Part shown: positions 28,915-36,022 of the stretch, in pieces
How positions within the stretch are numbered: position 1 is the stretch's first letter
Layout: each line of letters starts with the position of its first letter
Origin: Streptomyces sp. MMG1121
Lineage (GTDB): Bacteria > Actinomycetota > Actinomycetes > Streptomycetales > Streptomycetaceae
NCBI RefSeq assembly: GCF_001280015.1
Contig: NZ_LGDV01000038.1
Location: 248,001-312,000, forward strand
Length of the DNA stretch: 64,000 nt
Direction: 5' to 3'
The notes under the pieces: generated by a model
Databases searched by the model: none
Told to the model about the DNA's origin: nothing
What the model saw: only the letters and a program-made list of their open reading frames with translations
Made by a program: the position numbers and the translations under genes

Positions 28915-30660
28915 TCAGGGCTGGGCCAGCACCACGCAGGACTGCCCGGGTACCTCGAGCAGGCCGTCCGGGCCCGGGAGGCCGACCGGCTCCCAGGCCG
29001 CGAGGACCAGCGCGGGGCGGGTGCCCAGGGGGATCACCGCCGGTTCCTTGCCCAGGTTCAGCACCACCCGTACGTCGCCGCGCCGGAAGGCGAGCCAGCG
29101 GGCCTCCTCGTCGTACGCCACCTTCGTGCCGGCGAGATCGGGGTCGGTGAGGTCCGGCTGCTCGCGGCGCAGCGCGATCAGGCGCCGGTACCAGGCCAGC
29201 ACGCGCGCGTGGGGCTCGCGTTCCGGTTCCGACCAGTCCAGGCAGGACCGCTCCCGGGTCGCCGGGTCCTGCGGGTCCGGTACGTCCTCCTCGGCCCAGC
29301 CGTGCGCCGTGAACTCCCGCCGTCTGCCCCGCCGTACCGCCTCTGCCAGTTCGGGGTCGGTGTGGTCGGTGAAGAACTGCCAGGGTGTGCCCGCCGCCCA
29401 CTCCTCGCCCATGAACAGCATCGGTGTGAACGGCGAGGTCAGCGTGAGCGCCGCCGCGCAGGCCAGCAGGCCGGGGGAGAGCCGGGCGGAGAGCCGGTCG
29501 CCCTGGGCGCGGTTGCCGACCTGGTCGTGGGTCTGGCCGTACCCGAGCAGCCGGTGTCCGGCCACCCGCGCACGGTCCAGCGGCCGCCCGTGGTGCCGGC
29601 CGCGGAAACTGGAGTACGTGCCGTCGTGGAAGTAGCCGCCGGTGAGCGTCTTGGCGAGCGCGGCGAACGGGGCGCGCGCGAAGTCGGCGTAGTAGCCCTG
29701 CGCCTCACCGGTCAGCGCGGTGTGCAGGGCGTGGTGGAAGTCGTCGCTCCACTGCGCGTGCAGCCCGAGGCCATGCTCCGCGCGCGGGGTGATGTATCGC
29801 GGGTCGTTCAGGTCGGACTCGGCGATCAGCGACAGTGGCCGGCCGAGCTCCTCGGCGAGCGCGTCGACGGCCGCCGACAGCTCCTCCAGGAAGGGGCACG
29901 CGCGCGTGTCGTACAGCGCGTGCACCGCGTCGAGGCGCAACCCGTCGATCCGGTAGTCCCGCAGCCACGCCAGCGCGCTGCCGATCAGGAACGCGCGCAC
30001 CTCGTCCGAGCCGGGCGCGTCCAGGTTCACCGCCGAACCCCACGGCGTGTGGTGCGTGTCGGTGAAGTACGGCCCGAACGCGGGCAGATGGTTGCCCGAC
30101 GGGCCCAAGTGGTTGTGCACGACGTCCAGGACCACTCCGAGACCGAGTTCGTGCGCGCGGTCGACAAATCGCTTCAGTGCCTCCGGGCCGCCGTACGGCT
30201 CGTGCACCGCCCACAGCGAAACCCCCTCGTACCCCCACCCGTGCCGCCCCGGGAACGGACACAACGGCATCAACTCGATGTGCGTGACACCCAGTTCCAC
30301 CAGGTGCTCCAGCCGGGCGGCGGCCGCGTCCAGGGTGCCCTCGTGGCTGTACGTGCCCACGTGCAGCTCGTAGAGCACCGCCCCCGGCAGCCCGCGCCCC
30401 GTCCACCGCGCACGCCACGCGTACCGCCCGTGGTCCACTACCGCGCTCAGCCCGTCCGGGCCGTCCGGCTGGCGGCGCGAGCGCGGGTCGGGCAGGACGG
30501 GGCCGTCGTCCAGCGCGAACCCGTACCGGGCGCCGTCGCCCGCCTCCGCCTCCCCCGTCCACCACCCCGCGCGCTCGGAATCGCGCTCCAACGCGCGCGT
30601 GGCGCTCTCGCACTGGAGCGTCACTCTGTCTGCCTGCGGTGCCCACACCTCGAACTGCAC
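28915..30660 (-). CDS. treZ: malto-oligosyltrehalose trehalohydrolase
   Basis: A 581-residue GH13 enzyme that releases trehalose from maltooligosyl-trehalose made by TreY. An N-terminal E-set/CBM48-like domain (MQFEVWAPQADRVTLQ) precedes the barrel. Nucleophile D244 is in DGLRLDAVHALYD, acid E281 is in SLIAESDLND, and the transition-state Asp is in YGQTHDQVGNRAQG. The family markers YELHVGTYSHEGTL and GYEGVSLWAVHEPYGGP are present. It belongs to the trehalose pathway with treY (35946-38324) and treX (39712-41829), all minus strand but separated by unrelated genes. Confidence 0.95.
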   Translation of the reverse strand: MQFEVWAPQADRVTLQCESATRALERDSERAGWWTGEAEAGDGARYGFALDDGPVLPDPRSRRQPDGPDGLSAVVDHGRYAWRARWTGRGLPGAVLYELHVGTYSHEGTLDAAAARLEHLVELGVTHIELMPLCPFPGRHGWGYEGVSLWAVHEPYGGPEALKRFVDRAHELGLGVVLDVVHNHLGPSGNHLPAFGPYFTDTHHTPWGSAVNLDAPGSDEVRAFLIGSALAWLRDYRIDGLRLDAVHALYDTRACPFLEELSAAVDALAEELGRPLSLIAESDLNDPRYITPRAEHGLGLHAQWSDDFHHALHTALTGEAQGYYADFARAPFAALAKTLTGGYFHDGTYSSFRGRHHGRPLDRARVAGHRLLGYGQTHDQVGNRAQGDRLSARLSPGLLACAAALTLTSPFTPMLFMGEEWAAGTPWQFFTDHTDPELAEAVRRGRRREFTAHGWAEEDVPDPQDPATRERSCLDWSEPEREPHARVLAWYRRLIALRREQPDLTDPDLAGTKVAYDEEARWLAFRRGDVRVVLNLGKEPAVIPLGTRPALVLAAWEPVGLPGPDGLLEVPGQSCVVLAQP

Positions 30661-30841
30661 GGACGGTTCCCCTTCGTCTGCTCACCGTGATGATGTCCCG
30701 CGGCCCCCATCGTGCCGCCCGGACGATCAATCCGCCCTCGAATTCGACCTTTGCCGACGGGTGTCGCGTGACCTGCTCGGGCGTGGCCACCGGTTCCGTG
30801 GATTCTGGACACCCGGGGTTCACTGCCGGACAATCAGCTGC

Positions 30842-31393
30842 GTGACGTCGTCCTTCGAGTTCTCCACGTACCCCGCGCGGCTGTCCGACGGGGAGCGCGA
30901 CAAAGCCCTGCAGGTGCTGCGCGACGGCGTCGCCCTGGGCCGGCTGTCGCACGACACGTTCGTGCGCCGTATGGAGCTGGCGCTCGCCGCCCGCCGTGCC
31001 GACGAACTGGCCGCCCTCATATCCGACCTGCCCCGCGAGAACCGCTTCTCCCGCGCCGTCTTCGGCACCGTGGAGGCGGTCTCCGGGTTCACCGTACGGC
31101 TGCGCCGCGCCTGGCAGGCCGAGCGGCTGCCCAAGCTGCTGCTGCCGCATCCGGAGCGCAGCCACCCGCTGCGCATCGGCCGCGACCCCGCCAACGGGCT
31201 GCGCCTGAACCACGAGACCGTCTCCCGCGTACACGCCGAACTGAGCCGCCAGGCCGGCATGTGGATCCTCAGGGACCTCGGCTCCACCAACGGCACCACC
31301 GTCAACGGACGCCGCGTGATCGGCTCCGTCGTCGTCCGCGAGGGCGACCTGGTCGCCTTCGGCCGGATGGCGTTCCGCCTCGCCGTGAGCTGA
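30842..31393 (+). CDS. DUF1707 and FHA domain protein
   Basis: A 183-residue cytoplasmic protein. Residues about 12-63 are a DUF1707 domain (RLSDGERDKALQVLRDGVAL, GRLSHDTFVRRMELAL). Residues about 95-180 are a forkhead-associated domain with the core LRIGRDPANGLRL, VSRVHAEL, LGSTNGTTVNG. FHA domains bind phosphothreonine peptides, linking it to Ser/Thr kinase signalling. GTG 30842 is chosen because the DUF1707 domain follows directly. It is divergent from treZ. Confidence 0.88.
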   Translation: MTSSFEFSTYPARLSDGERDKALQVLRDGVALGRLSHDTFVRRMELALAARRADELAALISDLPRENRFSRAVFGTVEAVSGFTVRLRRAWQAERLPKLLLPHPERSHPLRIGRDPANGLRLNHETVSRVHAELSRQAGMWILRDLGSTNGTTVNGRRVIGSVVVREGDLVAFGRMAFRLAVS

Positions 31394-31400
31394 GCGGGTG

Positions 31401-31421
31401 AACCGGTGCCGACGACCGGTT
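31401..31421 (+). terminator. small hairpin after the FHA gene
   Basis: AACCGGT (31401-31407) pairs perfectly with ACCGGTT (31415-31421) around a 7-base loop, 7 bases after the stop. A 7-bp stem is weak for a Streptomyces terminator. Confidence 0.4.
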
Positions 31422-31513
31422 GTGTTCGAACAGGTGCACCTTCACGCACGCGTGCCGCCCCGTTCGAGTGAGCCGGGCTGCGGAAGGCGGGCCGGTGCGC
31501 CGATGCTGGGGGC

Positions 31514-31927
31514 ATGACGTACCTCTCCAGAGCCACGGCGGCGGCCGGCGTCCTGCTGGCGGCCACCGGGCTCCTCGCCGCGGGCCCGGCCCAGGCGGCA
31601 TCCCGCGACCACGCTCCCGGTAACTGGCTCCACCTGACGGTCACCAAGGGCGACACCGGGGCCGGTGACCCGCGCGGCACCCTGCTGCTGTGCGACCCGC
31701 CGCGGGGCCACGCGCACGCGGCCGAGGCCTGTGCCGAACTCGCCGCCGCCGACGGCGACATCGGCCGCATCCCGCCGAAGGACGTGTTCTGCCCGATGCT
31801 CTACGCCCCGGTGACCGCCCACGCGCGCGGGCGGTGGAACGGCCGGCCCGTCGATTTCCGGCAGACCTACACCAACGCATGCGCCCTGAACGCGCGGACA
31901 GGCGAGGTGTTCGCTCTGGACCAGTGA
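31514..31927 (+). CDS. subtilisin inhibitor-like (SSI family) secreted protease inhibitor
   Basis: A 137-residue precursor. The signal peptide MTYLSRATAAAGVLLAATGL, then LAAGPAQA, is followed by a mature domain of about 109 residues. Cys60, Cys73, Cys93 and Cys123 give the two disulfides of the family. The reactive loop VFCPMLYAPV places Met95 at P1 and Leu at P1', close to the Met-Val of classical SSI, which favours subtilisin-like targets. The C-terminus TYTNACALNARTGEVFALDQ is typical. Such inhibitors are abundant extracellular Streptomyces proteins that restrain subtilisin-type and transglutaminase-activating proteases. Confidence 0.93.
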   Translation: MTYLSRATAAAGVLLAATGLLAAGPAQAASRDHAPGNWLHLTVTKGDTGAGDPRGTLLLCDPPRGHAHAAEACAELAAADGDIGRIPPKDVFCPMLYAPVTAHARGRWNGRPVDFRQTYTNACALNARTGEVFALDQ

Positions 31928-31971
31928 CCGGGGCCGTCGCCCGGCGGCCCGACGCCGTGGGCCGGTGCGGC

Positions 31972-33282
31972 TCACGGCGCCCGCCGCCGGGCCTGCTGCG
32001 CCGCCACCAGCACCGTCCGGGACTGATGCTCCACCTGGTGCGCCAACGGCACCCAGCGGGCCCGGAAACGCACCGCGAAGGCGTCGCACCAGTCGGCGAC
32101 CAGCTGTTCCAGCCGCGGCGCCGCCCGGTCGTCCGTCTCCCGCAGCACCCGCAGCAGCATCGCCGCCGCGCGCAGCGGCAGCCGCCGCCCGAAGGCGTCC
32201 ACACTGCCCACGTACGCCATCGTCGTGCCGGCCGGCGGGGTGTGGACCCAGTCCTCGGCCAGGCCCGGGATCAGCTCCAGCACCCAGCGCGCGGCGCGCA
32301 GCAGCGGACCGTCCGCGCCGTCCAGCCGGGGCAGCGCCTCGGCGAGTATCCGCTCCACCTCCAGCGCGTCCCCGGTCAGCCGCCGTGCCAGCCGCCGCAT
32401 CGCCGCCGCCGGTGCCGGGTGCGGCGCCCGGTCGTCCACCAGGTCGCTGGCCCACATCGGCACCTCCACCACGGCCGTCAGACCGCCGTACCGGTGCGCG
32501 TGGTACCAGGTGCTGTGCCGCGCGTCGTCCGGCATGCTCGGGTAGGCGGCGCCCGACTCCGGGCCCGGCATGACGTGCACCCCGGGGCCGGCGGCCGGCC
32601 AGCCGGCGGCGTCCGAGGCGCCCGTCTCCACCGGGATGTGCAGCTGCGCCGCGGACTTGGCGAACGGCTCGGCGAGCCCCGGCACATCCCTCGTCAACTG
32701 CACCCAGCTGCCACCCAGATCGGTGCCGTGCAGCGTCACCTGGAGGTACGGGCGCAGCTCGTCGATCACTCCGGTCAGTGTCAGGGTCTCGGGCGGCAGC
32801 CGGTCCGGCGGCAGCACCGACGGCGACCACTCGGGCTGTTCCGCACCCGTCGGCCGGTAGAAGCCGAGGTGGTAGTCGAGCAGGCTGCGCGGTGCCGGGG
32901 TCACATGCAGACTCGCGCCGTCCGGATCGGCGCAGAGCAGGAAGTGCCAGGAGGTGTTCGCCCGCAACTCCCGCTCGGCCAGCACACGCTCGGCCAGCAC
33001 CCGCAGGGTGGAGCCCCCGGTCGGCTCGTTGGAGTGCGCGCCGGCCACCACCAGCACCGCCCGCCGGGCATGCCCCACCGACAGCAGGTGCAGAGGTCTT
33101 CCCGCGCGCGAGAGGCCCACCTGCCGGAGCGCGCACAGCCCGGGTTCCTGAGCGACCAACGCCTGTGCGGAGGCGATCAGTTCGGGAACGCTGGGATAGC
33201 GCAGCTCCGGCAGGAAACTCACCCCCGACCCGTCCGCCCGGCTTCGCCCTCCCAGTCCCGCACGGGATGGGTGAACTGTCAA
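31972..33282 (-). CDS. M14-family zinc carboxypeptidase-like protein
   Basis: A 436-residue protein with the carboxypeptidase A fold. Zinc motif GAHSNEPTGG (HxxE), ADPDGASLHVTP with RSLLDYH for substrate binding, third zinc ligand His in VTLHGTDLGG, and probable catalytic Glu in LTAVVEVPMWA. A signal peptide is not evident, so it may be cytoplasmic. Start at 33282; an internal GTG before SFLPELRYPS is also possible. It is convergent with the SSI gene, 44 bases apart. Confidence 0.82.
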   Translation of the reverse strand: MTVHPSRAGLGGRSRADGSGVSFLPELRYPSVPELIASAQALVAQEPGLCALRQVGLSRAGRPLHLLSVGHARRAVLVVAGAHSNEPTGGSTLRVLAERVLAERELRANTSWHFLLCADPDGASLHVTPAPRSLLDYHLGFYRPTGAEQPEWSPSVLPPDRLPPETLTLTGVIDELRPYLQVTLHGTDLGGSWVQLTRDVPGLAEPFAKSAAQLHIPVETGASDAAGWPAAGPGVHVMPGPESGAAYPSMPDDARHSTWYHAHRYGGLTAVVEVPMWASDLVDDRAPHPAPAAAMRRLARRLTGDALEVERILAEALPRLDGADGPLLRAARWVLELIPGLAEDWVHTPPAGTTMAYVGSVDAFGRRLPLRAAAMLLRVLRETDDRAAPRLEQLVADWCDAFAVRFRARWVPLAHQVEHQSRTVLVAAQQARRRAP

Positions 33283-33358
33283 GCACGCGGCGGGGGAGGC
33301 TCCGGGGGCGCCCGGACGCAGTCGCCGGGACGCGCTCGGGGCGCTGTGTGCCGTGGGC

Positions 33359-34918
33359 TCACTGCTGGTGCAGGCCGCGTCCCGCGAGCGTCAGGAACAC
33401 CTCGCCCACCGCCTCCGACAGCGTCGGGTGCGCGTGCACGTGCCGGGCCACGTCCGCGGGCTCGGCGTCCCAGCCGACGACCAGCTGGCTCTCGGCGATC
33501 ATCTCGGACACGTGCGGTCCGACCAGGTGCACGCCCAGCACCTGTCCGCCGCCCGTTTCGGCGACGACCTTCACCATGCCGCCCTGACCGTGCACCATCC
33601 CCTTGGCCACGGCCGTCAGCGGCATCGTGTTGACGTCGACCTCGTGTCCGCGCGCGCGTGCCTCCGCCTCGCTCAGCCCCACCGAGGCGGTCTGCGGAGC
33701 GGAGTACGTCACCCGGGGTACGGCCGCGTAGTCGACCGGCGTCGACGGCAGCCCGGCCAGGGTCTCGGCGACCAGCAGGCCTTCCGCGAAGGAGGCGTGG
33801 GCGAGGCCGAGTGAGGGCGGCGGCAGCAGGTCGCCGACGACGTGGACGCCGGGCACGGCCGTCTCCAGCCGGTCCCAGTCCGTCGGCACGACGAACCCGC
33901 GCTCGTCTGTCGTCAGCCCGGCCGCCGCCAGGCCCAGGCCCTCGGTGACCGGGGCCCGGCCGACGGCCACCAGCAGGCGCTCCGCCTCCACCGTGCGCGT
34001 CTCACCCCGCGCGGTGCGCACGCGCGCGCGTACGCCGTTCTCCAGCACCTCCGCGTCCAGCAGCCGTGCGCCCGTCCGCACATCGATCCCGCGCTTCTTC
34101 AGACCGCGCGTCAGATGCCGGCTCACATCGGCGTCCTCCAGCGGCACGATCCGCTCCGCCGCCTCCACCAGCGTGACCTCCGCGCCCATGGACCGGTGGA
34201 AGGAGGCGTACTCCACACCGATCGCGCCCCCGCCCAGCACCAGCACGGACGCCGGCAGCCCGGGCGCGAACAGCGCGTCGTCACTGGTCACCACGCGCCG
34301 CCCGTCCGGCGCGAGCCCAGGGAGCGTGCGCGGGCGCGAGCCGGTCGCGAGGACGATTCCACGGCGCGCGGTGAAGTCGTGCACGCTGGGCGCGGATTCG
34401 CTCTGTACGCCGGGCGTGTTGCAGATGCGCGCGCCTGGCGTGGGTGTGGTGCGCGGGAGCGTGGCAGAGGCGTGCGCGCCTGGCGCGGACACAGCCGGCG
34501 CGCCCGACGCGGAATCCGCGCGCACGCTCTCGACGCGCACCGTGCGCGCCCCGGTCAGCCGCGCGCTGCCCCGCACCACCCGCACGCCCGCGTGCGCCAG
34601 ATGCGCCTCGACCCCCTTGTGGTTGCGCGTCACGATGTCGTCCCGCGTGGCCACCAGCGCCGCCCAGTCCACGGAGTCCAGCGTGGCTTTCACGCCCCAC
34701 CGCTCGCGCGCCTCGGCGATGCCGTCGACCAGCTCGGCGGCGTGCAGCATCGCCTTGCTCGGTATGCAGCCCCGGTGCAGACAGGTTCCGCCGACCTTGT
34801 CGCGCTCGACGAGGACGACGTCCAGACCGAGGGCGGCGGCGCGCAGGGCGGTGCCGTAGCCGCCCGTGCCGCCGCCGATGACGATGACATCCGGTGTGTT
34901 CGTGGCCTGTGTGCTCAT
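33359..34918 (-). CDS. pyridine nucleotide-disulfide oxidoreductase (dihydrolipoamide dehydrogenase-like) with an internal insertion
   Basis: A 519-residue flavoprotein. FAD motif VIVIGGGTGGYGTALRAAAL, redox disulfide GGTCLHRGC (C46, C51), NAD motif LVLGGGAIGVEYASFHRSMG and C-terminal HAHPTLSE (His497/Glu502) are those of lipoamide dehydrogenase. Residues about 131-181, inside the FAD domain, are an Ala/Ser/Pro/Thr-rich stretch (SVRADSASGAPAVSAPGAHA and onward) absent from normal members of about 465 residues. The start at 34918 is the first ATG with a family-like N-terminus. It is not next to 2-oxoacid dehydrogenase genes. It is divergent from a LysR gene. Confidence 0.88.
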   Translation of the reverse strand: MSTQATNTPDVIVIGGGTGGYGTALRAAALGLDVVLVERDKVGGTCLHRGCIPSKAMLHAAELVDGIAEARERWGVKATLDSVDWAALVATRDDIVTRNHKGVEAHLAHAGVRVVRGSARLTGARTVRVESVRADSASGAPAVSAPGAHASATLPRTTPTPGARICNTPGVQSESAPSVHDFTARRGIVLATGSRPRTLPGLAPDGRRVVTSDDALFAPGLPASVLVLGGGAIGVEYASFHRSMGAEVTLVEAAERIVPLEDADVSRHLTRGLKKRGIDVRTGARLLDAEVLENGVRARVRTARGETRTVEAERLLVAVGRAPVTEGLGLAAAGLTTDERGFVVPTDWDRLETAVPGVHVVGDLLPPPSLGLAHASFAEGLLVAETLAGLPSTPVDYAAVPRVTYSAPQTASVGLSEAEARARGHEVDVNTMPLTAVAKGMVHGQGGMVKVVAETGGGQVLGVHLVGPHVSEMIAESQLVVGWDAEPADVARHVHAHPTLSEAVGEVFLTLAGRGLHQQ

Positions 34919-34940
34919 GCGTCCACCCTCCGCCCGCCCC

Positions 34941-34960
34941 TTGCCATGAGTCCAAGGCAA
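34941..34960. promoter_or_regulatory. LysR-type inverted repeat between the flavoprotein and LysR genes
   Basis: TTGCC-N10-GGCAA is a perfect 5-bp inverted repeat in the 96-base divergent spacer. It contains the T-N11-A arrangement of LysR sites. Autoregulation and control of the flavoprotein gene are inferred from position. Confidence 0.5.
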
Positions 34961-35014
34961 TGTTCTTGTGGATGCCATGCAGGACGCTTATGGATCTCCG
35001 GGGAGGGTGGGGAG

Positions 35015-36022
35015 TTGAGTCTGCGGCAGATGGAGTACTTCGTGACGGTCGTGCACGAGGCGTCCTTCACGCGCGCGGCGGACGCCCTGCACGTCACCCA
35101 GCCCGCGCTCTCGCACCAGATCAAGGCCCTGGAGAAGTCGGTGGGCGGCGCGCTGCTGGAGCGCATGCCCCGGGGCGTGCGCCTCACCCCGATGGGGCGG
35201 GCCTTCCTGCCGCACGCCGAACTTGCCGTCCGCAGCGCCGCGCAGGCCCGCCGCGCCGCGCGTGCCACCGCCGGCGCCGAGGGCGGCGAGCTGCATGTCG
35301 CGAGCCTGCACTCGCTCGCCGTCGGCATCCTGCCCGACGTCTTCGCCCGCTGGCGTGCGGTCCACCCCCGAGTCCTGTTGCGGCTGCACGAGTACGCGAC
35401 CGCCGAGGCGCTGGAGGAGGCCGTGGAGCGCGGCACCGCCGACCTCGCCTTCGGGCCGTCCCCCGCCGAACCGCCCGGCACCGTCGTACCGGTCGGCGAG
35501 GAGGAACTCGTCCTGGTGGTGCCGTTCGACGACCGGCTCGCGGGCCGTACGGCGGTCAGGCTGCCGGAACTCGCCGACCGTGTCTGGGTCCGTTGTGCGC
35601 TGGAACCCGTCGTGCACGGAGAGCGCTTCCTCGACTGGGCGTGCGCGCAGGCCGGGTTCACACCGGAGACCGCCGTATGGACCGAGCACAGCTCGACGGC
35701 CGTGCGCATGGCGGCCGCCGGGGTCGGCGTGTGCGTCGCGTCGGCCGACGTCGTGCGCGGTGCCGTCGGCGAGGACTGCGTGATCCTCACTCCCGACCCG
35801 GCCTGGAGGCGCCCTCTGGCCGTCTACGCGCGCGTGCCGCTCACCGGCACCGCCGAGGCCTTCGTGGACCTCCTGCGCGCCACCTGGCCGCCCCCGGGCC
35901 CCCGAACCGCCGGCTCCCCGGTCCCGCCGAGCGGCCCCACACCCCTCACTCCTCGCCCACCCTCTCCAACAGCACCACCGGCACGTGCTCGAACAGGTCC
36001 GCCACGCGCGTGTCACCGGTGA
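35015..36022 (+). CDS. LysR-family transcriptional regulator
   Basis: A 335-residue LTTR: LSLRQMEYFVTVVHEASFTR, then AADALHVTQPALSHQIKALE, and an effector domain ending around LTGTAEAFVDLLRATWP. The TTG at 35015 is chosen because GGAGGG lies about 8 bases upstream and the family N-terminus follows. The last 45 residues are a Pro/Thr/Ser-rich tail that overlaps the 3' end of treY by 77 bp, so the tail may be a read-on of no function. The likely target is the divergent flavoprotein gene. Confidence 0.85.
   Translation: MSLRQMEYFVTVVHEASFTRAADALHVTQPALSHQIKALEKSVGGALLERMPRGVRLTPMGRAFLPHAELAVRSAAQARRAARATAGAEGGELHVASLHSLAVGILPDVFARWRAVHPRVLLRLHEYATAEALEEAVERGTADLAFGPSPAEPPGTVVPVGEEELVLVVPFDDRLAGRTAVRLPELADRVWVRCALEPVVHGERFLDWACAQAGFTPETAVWTEHSSTAVRMAAAGVGVCVASADVVRGAVGEDCVILTPDPAWRRPLAVYARVPLTGTAEAFVDLLRATWPPPGPRTAGSPVPPSGPTPLTPRPPSPTAPPARARTGPPRACHR

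Noticed and set aside
25787..29401. Very long minus-strand open frame of about 1200 codons
   Set aside because: It is antisense to several well-supported genes and has the Gly/Arg/His-rich composition of shadow frames in high-GC DNA.
28096..30690. 864-codon plus-strand frame opposite treZ
   Set aside because: Antisense shadow of treZ; no domain and unnatural residue composition.
31423..31432. TGTTCGAACA palindrome as a LexA/SOS box
   Set aside because: Actinobacterial SOS boxes have CGAAC-N4-GTTCG; here the half-sites abut in the opposite order with no spacer.
33842..35014. N-terminal extension of the LysR frame into the flavoprotein gene
   Set aside because: It is antisense to the flavoprotein gene; the LysR domain begins at 35015.
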